From Prado023 sp963697345 (lineage in GTDB: Bacteria; Actinomycetota; Actinomycetes; S36-B12; CAIYMF01): 64,000 bases of DNA. This document shows positions 1-8,310 of this stretch, piece after piece (position 1 is the stretch's first letter; each line of letters opens with the position of its first letter). The position numbers were made by a program, and so were the translations under genes. Location of the stretch: the NCBI GenBank assembly GCA_963697345.1, contig CAVONS010000008.1, forward strand, positions 248,001 through 312,000. Direction: 5' to 3'. Under the pieces are notes generated by a model. It saw only the letters and a program-made list of their open reading frames with translations. It did no database searches and had not been told where the DNA came from.

Positions 1-378
1 TCCGGGTGCGCCACGGCCACTGACGTCGCGACGGGTTCGGTCGGTGCGGCCATCGACTCCTCGTACTCGGACCTGGCACCGGCACAGCCGACCTCCGACC
101 TGCCGACCATGACCGTGGACCAGTTGCCACCCGAGGGGATCCAGACGCTGGAGCTCATCGCCGCCGATGGTCCCTATCCCTACGACAAGGACGGCTCCAC
201 CTTCGGCAACCGTGAGGGGATCCTCCCGCCGCAGCCCTCGGGCTTCTACTCCGAGTACACGGTGGTGACCCCGGGCGAGAATGACCGGGGCGCCCGCCGG
301 ATCGTCGGGGGCGAGGACGGCGCCCGCTTCTACACCGCCGACCACTACTCGAGCTTCCGAGAGGTCGTGTCCCCATGA
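1..378 (+). CDS. secreted guanyl-specific ribonuclease (RNase Sa/barnase family), 5' end outside window
   Basis: The frame is open from base 1, so the start lies upstream. The first in-window residues read SGCATATD, which fits the end of a lipoprotein signal peptide with the lipobox cysteine at bases 7-9. The domain from about base 121 has the order of the RNase Sa family: LPPEGIQTLELI, DGPYPYDKDG, NREGILP, SEYTVVTPG, RGARRI and ADHYSSF. By family alignment the catalytic residues are the Glu at 253-255, an Arg in the pair at 295-300 and the His at 343-345, all present. Family members cleave RNA after guanosine outside the cell or periplasm-equivalent. Its stop overlaps the start of a barstar-type inhibitor, the classic RNase and inhibitor pairing. 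The lipoprotein assignment is less sure than the enzyme assignment because the signal peptide is cut off. Confidence 0.85.
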   Translation, partial: SGCATATDVATGSVGAAIDSSYSDLAPAQPTSDLPTMTVDQLPPEGIQTLELIAADGPYPYDKDGSTFGNREGILPPQPSGFYSEYTVVTPGENDRGARRIVGGEDGARFYTADHYSSFREVVSP

Positions 379-851
379 GCAACCGGATCGCACTCTGGCG
401 CGATGCGCCCGACGCGGACGCGGCCGCGGAACTCGCCGCCCTTCTGGACTGGGCCTCGGTGCTCATCGAGGTTCCTGAGGGTGGCGGGCGGGCTGCGTTC
501 TTCGAGGCGTGCGCTGCCGGATTCGGGTTCCCCGACTACTTCGGGCACAACTGGGATGCGTTCGAGGAGTGCCTGGAGTCCCAGGAGTTCGATGAGGTCG
601 AGGACCTCGAGGACGCCGACGGGTTGCTGGTCCTGTGGTCCGGATGGGGTGACATGGCCGCCTCCGAGCCCGAGCAGTTCGCGATCGCGATCGACGTGTT
701 CCGCGACATCCTCAGCGTCTGGGAGGGCGCGGACCTCTCGGCCCGGGTCGTGCTGATCGGGGAGGGACCCCAACTCTCACTGGGCAAGCACCGAAGCGCG
801 CGGGAGATCTTCACCGACGAGGACTACGACATCGAGGAGCCCGTGGGCTGA
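375..851 (+). CDS. barstar-family ribonuclease inhibitor
   Basis: This 158-residue acidic protein carries the barstar core FGFPDYFGHNWDAFEECL at about residues 50-67, followed by the usual beta-strand region (GLLVLWSGWGDM). Barstars bind and block guanyl-specific ribonucleases in the cytoplasm, protecting the producing cell. The ATG overlaps the ribonuclease stop codon (ATGA), so the two are translationally coupled, and the partner is almost certainly the upstream enzyme. At 158 residues it is longer than the roughly 90-residue Bacillus barstar; the extra length is an acidic C-terminal tail. Its 3' end overlaps the convergent mannosyltransferase gene by 28 bases. Confidence 0.88.
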   Translation: MSNRIALWRDAPDADAAAELAALLDWASVLIEVPEGGGRAAFFEACAAGFGFPDYFGHNWDAFEECLESQEFDEVEDLEDADGLLVLWSGWGDMAASEPEQFAIAIDVFRDILSVWEGADLSARVVLIGEGPQLSLGKHRSAREIFTDEDYDIEEPVG

Positions 852-2386
852 ACCACGAGGGCGCCGGCACGTACTCGCGCGGCAGCGCTGCGCGGACGTA
901 TCCCGCGGTCGACTGGGTGCCCGACGATCAGCCGCCGCTCGCCGGGGCTGGACACGAGCACCACGCTGACCATGATCAGGGCGAACAGCGAAGCCAGCCC
1001 GTCGCGGACATCGACGAGGGTGTCGGCCGTGGCGTTGGCCTCGGCCATCCCGTGCAGGACCAGGATCGTCGTGATGATCATCACGACCCGCAGTTGGGTA
1101 CCGGTCAGCCCGGTGGCGGCAAGCAGGGGCAACGCCCAGAGCAGGTACCACGGCTGGACCACGGGGCCCAGCGCGACGATCGCGAGCAGTGTGAGGGCGG
1201 CCCCCCGCACGGGGGACCGGCCCTCGGGGCGCAGGACCAGGTACAGGCCGATCGCTGCTCCCGCCAGCATCGCGACGCCCCGGAAGAAGCTCACGGCACC
1301 GTCGACGGTGCCCAGCCCGACCCAGTCCAGGACGGTGCCGACGGCCATGCCGACAGCTGTCGGCGGGGACAGCCACGTTCGGACGGTGCCGGGGGTGCTC
1401 AGTGACGCCACCCATCCCAACCCGACCCCGACGGTGGCCGACAGGATGGCGAAGACAACCAGGACGATGGCCGAGGACTTCACCCAGGCCCAGATCCGCT
1501 GCCGCCAGGAGGCGTGGGTGCCGGCCCAGATCAGGCCGGCGAAGGGCAGGACCACGAGGGCGATGGGCTTCACCCCACCGGCCAGCCCGATGAGGACCAC
1601 ACCGAGGACCGGATGGCGCTCGACTGCCAGGGCCAGGCCCGCAACCATCAGGCCCACCATGAGCGCGTCGTTGTGTGCCCCGGCGACGAAGTGCATGAGG
1701 ACGAGCGGATTGAGCAGCACCAGCCAGACGGCCTTGGGCGGGTCGATGCCGTGGGCATGGGCCAGGCGTGGCAGGTAGACGATCAACATCGCCACGCCCG
1801 TGAGGGCGATCAACCTGAAGAGCAGCGCACCGAGGAAGGAGTTGGTGCCGACCAGCGCGGCCACACCCTGCTGGAGGATCAGGAAGGCGGGCCCGTACGG
1901 GGTGGGCGACTCGGCCCAGAGGGGATCCGCGCCGGTGAGGAACCAGCCGGGAAGGGCCGAGACGCCGTTCTCATAGGGGTTCAGTCCCTCGAGCAGCAGT
2001 TGTCCCTGGGCGAAGTAGGAGTAGGCGTCCCTGCTGAACAGGGGTGGCATGAGCAGCAGCGGGGCCATCCAGACAGCCAGGATCAGGACCAGCCGGCGGT
2101 CGTCGCGCTCGAGGTCATCGAGAACGTCGTGCCCGAGGACCAGCCAGGTCTGCAGGAGCAGGGCGACGCCGGCGAACACTGCCACTCGGGAGAGCACTTC
2201 GCCCGCCGTGGTGGAGCGAAGGCTGCTGACCACGGCCATGTCGAGCAGCGCGGAGTTGGCCGGCAGCCACCCCACGCCCAGGGCTCCCAGGGCCATCAGG
2301 GAGCTGCCGAGCAGTCCGGGAAGGGCGTAGTGGGCCGCCATGGCCCGGTCGATCCGAGCCTGCGAGGTGCCCACCGCCGCAGCCAT
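824..2386 (-). CDS. polyprenol-phosphomannose-dependent alpha-(1->6)-mannosyltransferase, MptA/MptB type
   Basis: A 520-residue polytopic membrane protein with about a dozen hydrophobic helices. It has the acidic loop motif of GT-C glycosyltransferases (FSRDAYSYFAQGQLL, about residues 115-130), then PYENG, PTPYGP and LLNPLVLMHFVAGAHNDALM, which together match the MptA/MptB family. These enzymes extend the alpha-1,6-mannan backbone of lipomannan-type glycolipids on the outer face of the membrane, using a lipid-linked mannose donor. That role is taken from mycobacterial and corynebacterial members and is inferred here; MptA and MptB cannot be separated by eye. The start is the first ATG, seven bases after a -10-like TACCCT. 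The gene stands alone between a convergent barstar gene and crtI. Confidence 0.8.
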   Translation of the reverse strand: MAAAVGTSQARIDRAMAAHYALPGLLGSSLMALGALGVGWLPANSALLDMAVVSSLRSTTAGEVLSRVAVFAGVALLLQTWLVLGHDVLDDLERDDRRLVLILAVWMAPLLLMPPLFSRDAYSYFAQGQLLLEGLNPYENGVSALPGWFLTGADPLWAESPTPYGPAFLILQQGVAALVGTNSFLGALLFRLIALTGVAMLIVYLPRLAHAHGIDPPKAVWLVLLNPLVLMHFVAGAHNDALMVGLMVAGLALAVERHPVLGVVLIGLAGGVKPIALVVLPFAGLIWAGTHASWRQRIWAWVKSSAIVLVVFAILSATVGVGLGWVASLSTPGTVRTWLSPPTAVGMAVGTVLDWVGLGTVDGAVSFFRGVAMLAGAAIGLYLVLRPEGRSPVRGAALTLLAIVALGPVVQPWYLLWALPLLAATGLTGTQLRVVMIITTILVLHGMAEANATADTLVDVRDGLASLFALIMVSVVLVSSPGERRLIVGHPVDRGIRPRSAAARVRAGALVVQPTGSSMS

Positions 2387-2393
2387 ACCAGTG

Positions 2394-2399
2394 AGGGTA
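2394..2399 (-). promoter_or_regulatory. -10 element placing a leaderless start for the mannosyltransferase gene
   Basis: TACCCT on the minus strand lies seven bases before the ATG, so transcription should begin at or next to the start codon. No Shine-Dalgarno sequence or convincing -35 is visible. Confidence 0.55.
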
Positions 2400-2441
2400 C
2401 GCCGCGGCCAGGGGGTGGCTTGCCCTACGGGCGGGCTTCTC

Positions 2442-3953
2442 TCAGCGTGACAGCGACCGGGGCAGGGGGCCCACGATGCGTTCCGCGGCGATCCTGCCCG
2501 AGATCAGCACCATGGGCACACCCACCCCGGGCTGTGTCCCCGACCCGGTGAAGACGACGTTCTCGCCCCAGCGATTGCCCGGGCGGAACGGACCGGTCTG
2601 GAGGAACGAGTGCGCTGAGGCGAACGGGGAGCCCCGTTCCATGCCCTGCTCGGCCCAGTCCAGAGGTGTGGTCAGGTGCTCGATCTCGATCGCGTCGCCG
2701 AAGCCGATGTACCCACGCTCCTCGAGCACCGAGACCATGTGGTCCCGATAGCGGGGCCCCTCAGTCGTCCAATCGATCGGGGCGTCGAGGTTCGGGGTCG
2801 GGAAGAGCACGTAGTAGGACTGCTTGCCCTCCGGTGCCAGGCCCGGATCGGAGCGGGTCGGGTTGGTCAGGAACAGGCTCGGGTCCGCCATGAGCTGGCC
2901 TCGATCGATCAGGTCCGTGAACACGCCCTCCCAGGATCGCCCGAAGTGGATGTTGTGATGGGCGATCTTCGAGTAGTGGGCCGAGGATCCCGCCAGGAGG
3001 ACCGCGCAGCTCGGGGAGTAGGTGAGGCGCCGGACCGACCAGGGCTCGATCCCGAGCAGGTCCCGGTAGGCAACCGGGAGGTCCGGGTTGAGCACCACGA
3101 CGTCGGCCGGGATCCGCTCACCCTCGGCCGTGATGACCGCCGAGGCACGCGAACCGTCATGCTCCACGGTGGAGACTGTCGTGGAGTACCGGATGGTGAC
3201 GCCGTGCTTCTGCGCGGCAGCGGCCATCGCCTCAGGGACCGCGTGCATGCCTCCCTTGGGGAAGAACACACCTGCGACGGAGTCCATGTAGGCGATGACG
3301 GAGTAGATCGACAGCGCGTCGTGTGGGCTCATGCCCGCGTACATGGCCTGGAAGGAGAACACACGTTGGGTGCGGGGATCCTTGAGGTAGTCGTTGGCCT
3401 TCGGGGCCATCCGGCGGAAGCCCCCGATGGCCGCCAGCCTGGCGAGGTTCGGGGTCAGCAGGTCGAACGGGCTGTCGATGTTGCGGTCGATGAAGTCGGC
3501 CATCTCCAGCTCGTAGAGCTCGGTCGCGAAGTCGATGTAGCGCCGGTATCCGGCTGCCTCGTCCGGCCCGATGACCACGGCGATCTCGTCGGCCATCGCG
3601 TCGACGTCGGAGTGCACGTCCAGCTGGGATCCGTCGGGGAAGTAGGTCCGGTAGACCGGGCTGACCGGGGCGAGCTCCAGCCAGTCGGACATCTTCTCCC
3701 CGACGCAGGCGAAGGCGTCCTCGATCAGCCCCGGCATGGTCAGGACCGTGGGGCCGGTGTCGAACCGGTATCCACCGTCCTCGATGAGGCCGGCACGGCC
3801 ACCGGGGACGGCCTCCCGCTCCAGCACGGTGACCGACCGTCCGGCGCCGGCCAGGCGCAGTGCGGTGCTCAGGCCGGCGAGACCGGCGCCGACGATGACG
3901 ACGTTGTCCGTCGGGCCAACAACCGGACCCGCGTCGCTCAGGGGATTCCTCAT
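2442..3953 (-). CDS. crtI: phytoene desaturase (CrtI family)
   Basis: This 503-residue protein begins with an FAD-binding Rossmann motif (VVIVGAGLAGLSTALRLA) followed by VPGGRAG and GYRFDTGPTVLTMP. Near its end it has the CrtI signature GSGTQPGVGVPMVLISGR. The length fits bacterial CrtI (about 490-510). It desaturates phytoene stepwise toward lycopene at the membrane surface. The open frame extends 48 codons upstream, but the Met at 3951-3953 starts the conserved domain and sits six bases after a -10-like TACGGT, so I place the start there. It diverges from the prenyl diphosphate synthase at 4157, which makes its C20 precursor supply. No phytoene synthase lies beside it. The number of desaturation steps cannot be read from sequence alone. 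Confidence 0.9.
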   Translation of the reverse strand: MRNPLSDAGPVVGPTDNVVIVGAGLAGLSTALRLAGAGRSVTVLEREAVPGGRAGLIEDGGYRFDTGPTVLTMPGLIEDAFACVGEKMSDWLELAPVSPVYRTYFPDGSQLDVHSDVDAMADEIAVVIGPDEAAGYRRYIDFATELYELEMADFIDRNIDSPFDLLTPNLARLAAIGGFRRMAPKANDYLKDPRTQRVFSFQAMYAGMSPHDALSIYSVIAYMDSVAGVFFPKGGMHAVPEAMAAAAQKHGVTIRYSTTVSTVEHDGSRASAVITAEGERIPADVVVLNPDLPVAYRDLLGIEPWSVRRLTYSPSCAVLLAGSSAHYSKIAHHNIHFGRSWEGVFTDLIDRGQLMADPSLFLTNPTRSDPGLAPEGKQSYYVLFPTPNLDAPIDWTTEGPRYRDHMVSVLEERGYIGFGDAIEIEHLTTPLDWAEQGMERGSPFASAHSFLQTGPFRPGNRWGENVVFTGSGTQPGVGVPMVLISGRIAAERIVGPLPRSLSR

Positions 3954-3959
3954 GTCCCA

Positions 3960-3965
3960 ACCGTA
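3960..3965 (-). promoter_or_regulatory. -10 element for leaderless crtI
   Basis: TACGGT on the minus strand ends six bases before the crtI ATG. The 203-bp region to 4156 holds this promoter and the divergent one for the prenyl synthase; nothing else is evident in it. Confidence 0.5.
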
Positions 3966-4143
3966 GGGCCAGCGCCCCGTCCCAGCGAACGGTGGACGCC
4001 CCGCTGCATCCGGCCGGCGGGTCGTCGGGTGGACAGAGGGGAACCGGTCGCGGCGCAGAAGGCGAAGATCCTGGGCGGCTGATCGCGGGGGCCGCATCGC
4101 CCCATGGCGTCGAGGCTCCGGCCCGACGCGGGTGGTTGGGCCC

Positions 4144-4149
4144 TAGGCT
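4144..4149 (+). promoter_or_regulatory. -10 element for the leaderless prenyl synthase operon
   Basis: TAGGCT lies seven bases before the ATG at 4157, and no ribosome binding site is present. This predicts a leaderless transcript for the four-gene run 4157-8304. Confidence 0.55.
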
Positions 4150-4156
4150 GTGCGCC

Positions 4157-5227
4157 ATGACGCCTGAACCCCGCCTCACGGCGCAACAGCTGCGGAGCTC
4201 GGTCCAGGAGACTCTCGATGAGTTCCTTGCCGAGCAGGCGCAGATCCTGTCCGGGATCTCGCCGGACCTTGCCCCCTTCACGCAGTGGCTGGGTGAGCTT
4301 CTCGCCGGCGGCAAGCGCCTTCGTCCGGCGTTCTGCATGTGGGGCTACCTCGGGGCAGGCGGACAGGAGCTCGAGCCGGCCCTGCGTGCCGCGGCATCGC
4401 TGGAGCTGCTCCAGGCCTGCGCCCTGGTGCACGACGACGTCATGGACGACTCCGACATGCGCCGGGGCAAGCCCGCCGCGCATCGTCGGTTCGCCACCTC
4501 CCATCGCGGGGAGGGCTGGGCCGGCGACGCCGAACGCTTCGGGGACAGCTCGGCGATCCTCTTGGGCGACCTCTGCCTGAGCTGGGCCGACGAGTTGCTG
4601 TTGCGCTGTGGCTTCGGGCCCGACGAGCTCGGTCGGGCCAAGGATGTCTATGACCGTATGCGCACGGAGCTCATGGCCGGCCAGTTCCTCGACCTGCTCG
4701 AGCAGGCGCGTGGCGGCGGCTCGGTCGAGCGTGCTCTGCTCGTGGTGCGCTACAAGTCGGCCAAGTACACGATTGAGCGGCCGCTGCACCTGGGTGCAGC
4801 TCTGGCTGGGGCCGACGCGACCATGATGGACGCGATGTCGGACTACGGACTCCCGCTCGGTGAGGCCTTCCAGCTGCGTGATGACGTCCTGGGTGTGTTC
4901 GGTGACCCGGCGGAGACGGGCAAGCCGGCCGGGGATGACCTGCGCGAGGGCAAGCGCACGCTGCTGGTCGCCACGGCGGTGCAGCGGGCCAGCAAGGAAC
5001 AGGCCTTCCACCTGCGTGAGGGCCTGGGCGATCCCCATCTGAGTGCGCAGGCCATCGATGAGCTGCGCGAGATCATCGTGGCGACCGGTGCGCTCGACGA
5101 GGTCGAGTTCCTGATCTCCCAGCGGACCGACCAGGCCGTGGCGGCCCTGGGTGCGGCCGATCTGGCCGCCGATGCCGGCACCGCGCTGACTGAGCTCGCC
5201 GTTGCCGCCACCGCCCGGAGCGTGTGA
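4157..5227 (+). CDS. polyprenyl (probably geranylgeranyl) diphosphate synthase
   Basis: A 356-residue trans-prenyltransferase. It has the first aspartate-rich motif DDVMDDSDMRRG (about residues 97-108) and the second motif QLRDDVLGVFGD (about 239-250), plus GKRLRP near residue 55 and GKPAGDDLREGKRTLL. It condenses isopentenyl diphosphate with an allylic diphosphate in the cytoplasm. The neighbouring crtI makes C20 geranylgeranyl diphosphate for carotenoids the likely product, but chain length is not proven. Actinobacterial IdsA or GrcC-type enzymes look similar. The Met at 4157 is preferred over the upstream Met at 3992 because it follows a -10 element and begins the recognisable domain. Its stop overlaps the metF start (TGATG). 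Confidence 0.88.
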   Translation: MTPEPRLTAQQLRSSVQETLDEFLAEQAQILSGISPDLAPFTQWLGELLAGGKRLRPAFCMWGYLGAGGQELEPALRAAASLELLQACALVHDDVMDDSDMRRGKPAAHRRFATSHRGEGWAGDAERFGDSSAILLGDLCLSWADELLLRCGFGPDELGRAKDVYDRMRTELMAGQFLDLLEQARGGGSVERALLVVRYKSAKYTIERPLHLGAALAGADATMMDAMSDYGLPLGEAFQLRDDVLGVFGDPAETGKPAGDDLREGKRTLLVATAVQRASKEQAFHLREGLGDPHLSAQAIDELREIIVATGALDEVEFLISQRTDQAVAALGAADLAADAGTALTELAVAATARSV

Positions 5228-6099
5228 TGTCCCAGGCCCTGTCCCAGCGCCTCACCTCGGGTGAGCCTGTCTTCTCGTTCGAGTTCTTCCCCCCGAAGAC
5301 CGATGCGGGGGAGCAGCAGCTGTGGTCGGCGATCTCCGAGCTGGCGCCCTTGGCCCCGACGTTCGTGTCGGTGACCTATGGCGCCGGGGGCTCCACGCGC
5401 GATCGGACGGTGCGCATCACCGGCCGGATCCTCGCGGAGACGGGTATGGATGCCGTGGCTCATCTCACGTGCGTGGGGTCCACCGAGGTCGAGCTCCGCG
5501 AGGTCCTGGCCAGCTACCAGGACGTGGGCATCAGCAACCTTCTCGCCCTGCGCGGCGACCCGCCCGGCGGCCCGGGGACCGAGTGGACGCCGGTGCCCGG
5601 CGGGCTCTCCCATGCCGATGAGCTGGTACGCCTGGCCAGGAGCCACGGGGACTTCTCCATCGGGGTTGCTGCGTTCCCGGAGGGGCACCCGGAGTCCGCG
5701 GACCTGTCCAGCGATGCCGGTGTCCTGCTCGCCAAGGAACGGGCCGGCGCCTCCTTCGCGATCACTCAGTTCTTCTTCCGTGTCGAGGACTACTTCGCGC
5801 TTGTGGCGCGGGCGACCGAGCAGGGGGTCACGATGCCGATCCTGCCGGGCATCATGCCGGTGACTGACGTGCGCCAGATCGAGCGCTTCGCGGTCCTGTC
5901 CGGAGCGCAGTTCCCGCCGGAGCTGGCTGCACGGTTCGAGGCGGTGTCCGACGATCCGTCGGCGGTGACCGACCTGGGGATCGAGGTCGCGACCGAGCTG
6001 GCTGAGAAGCTCCTGGCCGGTGGGGCGCCGGGCCTGCACTTCTACACGTTGAACCGGTCCACGGCGACCCGCGAGATCTTCGCCCGACTGACCGGCTAG
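5227..6099 (+). CDS. metF: methylenetetrahydrofolate reductase (MetF family)
   Basis: This 290-residue protein begins with the family pattern FSFEFFPPKT (about residues 17-26), then FVSVTYGAGGSTRDRT, LLALRGDPP and FAITQFFFRVEDYF. It reduces 5,10-methylenetetrahydrofolate to the 5-methyl form used for methionine synthesis, with bound FAD. The length matches bacterial MetF (about 290-300). The ATG overlaps the stop of the prenyl synthase gene, so it belongs to that transcript; the association with an isoprenoid gene is common in actinomycetes and need not be functional. A second one-carbon gene, fhs, is at 55868. A GTG one codon upstream is an alternative start. Confidence 0.9.
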   Translation: MSQALSQRLTSGEPVFSFEFFPPKTDAGEQQLWSAISELAPLAPTFVSVTYGAGGSTRDRTVRITGRILAETGMDAVAHLTCVGSTEVELREVLASYQDVGISNLLALRGDPPGGPGTEWTPVPGGLSHADELVRLARSHGDFSIGVAAFPEGHPESADLSSDAGVLLAKERAGASFAITQFFFRVEDYFALVARATEQGVTMPILPGIMPVTDVRQIERFAVLSGAQFPPELAARFEAVSDDPSAVTDLGIEVATELAEKLLAGGAPGLHFYTLNRSTATREIFARLTG

Positions 6100-6112
6100 G
6101 GCGCCGCCGATC

Positions 6113-6766
6113 ATGGACCGTGCCACGTACTTCGCGCAGTGGTCGACGCTGCACGGTGGTGCCCGGCCCACGGGTGTCGTCGGTGGCTGGCTGACCCTCG
6201 TCCATGTCGTGGCCCGTCCGCTGGTGAAGCTGCGCGTCCCACCTGATGTCGTCACGATCCTGGGCCTGCTGATCGCCCTGGGTGCGCCCTGGCTCGCCTC
6301 GCTGGGTCGTGGAGGTGTCCTTGCAGCGGCACTGATCGTGGCGCTCAGCGGGCTCTTCGACTCCCTCGACGGCGCTGTGGCCGTGATGACCGGTCGGACG
6401 AGCACGTGGGGAGCGGTTCTGGACGCGGTGTCCGACCGCGTCAGCGACGCCGCGTTCGTGGCTGCGCTCTGGGTGGTCGGCGCACCTGCCGGGATGTGCG
6501 TGGCCGCCCTGCTGCTCTGCTGGCTGCAGGAGTACACCAGGGCCCGGGCGGGAGCCGCCGGGATGACCGAGGTGGGCGTGCTGACCGTCAACGAGCGCCC
6601 GACCAGGGTGATCGTGGTCGCGATGTTCCTGCTGGCCAGTGCAGCTCGGCCTGCCGACGATCCGAACTGGGCGACATTGGGCGCAGGTCTCCTGGTCGTG
6701 CTCGGCGTGGTCGGGCTGGTGCACCTGCTCGTGGTGGTGCGCCGTCGGCTTGGGGGTGCCGCCTGA
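6113..6766 (+). CDS. CDP-alcohol phosphatidyltransferase family membrane protein
   Basis: A 217-residue integral membrane protein with about six helices. The family signature is DSLDGAVAVMTGRTSTWGAV followed by LDAVSDR, at about residues 82-109. All four aspartates of the D-x2-D-G ... G-x3-D-x3-D core are kept, but the usual Ala-Arg after DG reads Ala-Val. These enzymes transfer a phosphoalcohol from a CDP-alcohol to an acceptor in phospholipid synthesis, for example phosphatidylglycerophosphate or phosphatidylinositol phosphate. The substrate cannot be told here. It starts 13 bases after metF and its stop overlaps the antiporter start. Confidence 0.82.
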   Translation: MDRATYFAQWSTLHGGARPTGVVGGWLTLVHVVARPLVKLRVPPDVVTILGLLIALGAPWLASLGRGGVLAAALIVALSGLFDSLDGAVAVMTGRTSTWGAVLDAVSDRVSDAAFVAALWVVGAPAGMCVAALLLCWLQEYTRARAGAAGMTEVGVLTVNERPTRVIVVAMFLLASAARPADDPNWATLGAGLLVVLGVVGLVHLLVVVRRRLGGAA

Positions 6767-8304
6767 TGGATGCCGAGCATGCCGCCCAACTGATGCTCGT
6801 GGTGGCGGTTGTCATCCTGGCGGCGGTGGGTGGTGTGCGCCTGGCTGCGCGATTCGGTCTGCCCGGCCTGCTGTTCTACCTGGGCCTGGGCCTGCTGATC
6901 AGCGACGAGGGCATCGGTGGGGTCGCCTTCGACAACGCCGAGCTGGCCACGGCGCTGGGCTACGCCGGGCTGGTCGTGATCCTCGCCGAAGGTGGCCTGA
7001 CCACCAGGCCGTCCACGGTGCGTCCAGTCCTCGTGCCGGCCGGGATCATGGCCTCGCTCGGAGTTGCCATCAGCATCTTCCTCGTCGCCCTGCCGCTGCA
7101 CTGGCTCGCCGGCCTCGACCTGCGCGTGGCTGTGCTCATCGGTGCCGTACTGGCTCCCACGGATGCGGCGGCCGTGTTCACGGTGGCCCGGGGCCTGCGG
7201 CTGCCCTCCCGGCTGCAGACCCTGTTGGAGGCGGAGTCAGGCTTCAACGATGCCCCGGTCGTCGTGCTGGTCGTGCTGCTGTCCACGACCGTGGGAAGTG
7301 AGATGCCGGCGTGGCTGGTGCCCATCATCGTCATGGCCGAGCTGATCGGCGGCCTTGTCCTGGGTGCGCTGGTGGGGCTGTTCGCGCGGTGGCTGCTGCC
7401 CCGCCTCGCGCTGCCGGCCGCGGGCCTGTATCCCATCGCCGTGATCGCGCTGTTCATGCTCAGCTACGGCCTGGCCGTGGTGCTGCACACATCGGGCTTC
7501 GCGGCTGTGTACGTCACCGCCCTGATCCTTGCCGCCTCCGAGCTGCCGCACCGACGGTCGGTGCTCGGCTTCGTCGAGGGGCTCGCGTGGGCCGTGCAGA
7601 TCGGCCTGTTCGTGATGCTGGGGCTGCTGGTGGTGCCAGATCGCCTGCCCGAGGCGATGGGCGTTGCCGTGCTCGCGGGGGCCGCGCTGCTGTTCCTGGC
7701 CCGGCCGGCCAGCGTCGTGGCCTCCCTGGCGCCGTTCTGGCGCCCCGGGTGGGTGTCGCGGGTCAGCCGCACCGCACCGATGCCCTGGCAGTGGGCTGCC
7801 TTCGCCTCCTGGGCCGGCCTGCGTGGAGCGGTGCCCATCGTGTTCGCCACGATCCCGCTGGGGGCGCTCGGCGCCGACGGCGAGCTCATCTTCGATGTCA
7901 CCATGCTGCTGGTCGTCGCCCTGACGCTGCTGCAGTCACCCACGATGCCGATTCTTGCCCGCCGCCTCGGACTCGTGCGTCCCGAGAAGGTGGGCGAGCT
8001 CACCGTCGAGGCTGCGCCGCTGGACACCATGCATGCGGCGTTGCTCGACCTGGACATCCCGGCGGGGTCGCGGGTGGTCGGGACGTACATCACAGAGCTG
8101 CCCCTGCCCACAGGTGCCGTCGTGTCGTTGGTGGTGCGTGGGGGCCACACCCTCGTCCCGGACCGCAACACCCGGGTCAAGGTGGGTGACCGGCTGCTGA
8201 TCGTGAGCACCCTGAACGCCCGTGCGGCCACGGAGAAGGCGCTGCAGTCCGTGTCGAGCGCTGGACGTCTGGCCGGCTGGGTCGAGGGGCGCGCCGAGGA
8301 GTAG
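6766..8304 (+). CDS. monovalent cation/proton antiporter (CPA1 family) with C-terminal TrkA-C domain
   Basis: A 512-residue protein with about twelve transmembrane segments across residues 8-400, including LIGAVLAPTDAAAVFTVARG and EAESGFNDAPVVVLVVLL, the acidic ion-binding helices of the NhaP/CPA1 family. Residues about 430-500 form a soluble TrkA-C (RCK_C) domain (GSRVVGTYITELPLP, PDRNTRVKVGDRLLIV), which binds ligands that gate transport. The layout matches NhaP2-type potassium/proton antiporters, which exchange cytoplasmic cation for external protons; ion preference is inferred. The ATG overlaps the preceding stop (TGATG). It ends six bases before the convergent crtD-like gene. Confidence 0.85.
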   Translation: MDAEHAAQLMLVVAVVILAAVGGVRLAARFGLPGLLFYLGLGLLISDEGIGGVAFDNAELATALGYAGLVVILAEGGLTTRPSTVRPVLVPAGIMASLGVAISIFLVALPLHWLAGLDLRVAVLIGAVLAPTDAAAVFTVARGLRLPSRLQTLLEAESGFNDAPVVVLVVLLSTTVGSEMPAWLVPIIVMAELIGGLVLGALVGLFARWLLPRLALPAAGLYPIAVIALFMLSYGLAVVLHTSGFAAVYVTALILAASELPHRRSVLGFVEGLAWAVQIGLFVMLGLLVVPDRLPEAMGVAVLAGAALLFLARPASVVASLAPFWRPGWVSRVSRTAPMPWQWAAFASWAGLRGAVPIVFATIPLGALGADGELIFDVTMLLVVALTLLQSPTMPILARRLGLVRPEKVGELTVEAAPLDTMHAALLDLDIPAGSRVVGTYITELPLPTGAVVSLVVRGGHTLVPDRNTRVKVGDRLLIVSTLNARAATEKALQSVSSAGRLAGWVEGRAEE

Positions 8305-8310
8305 TGCGGG

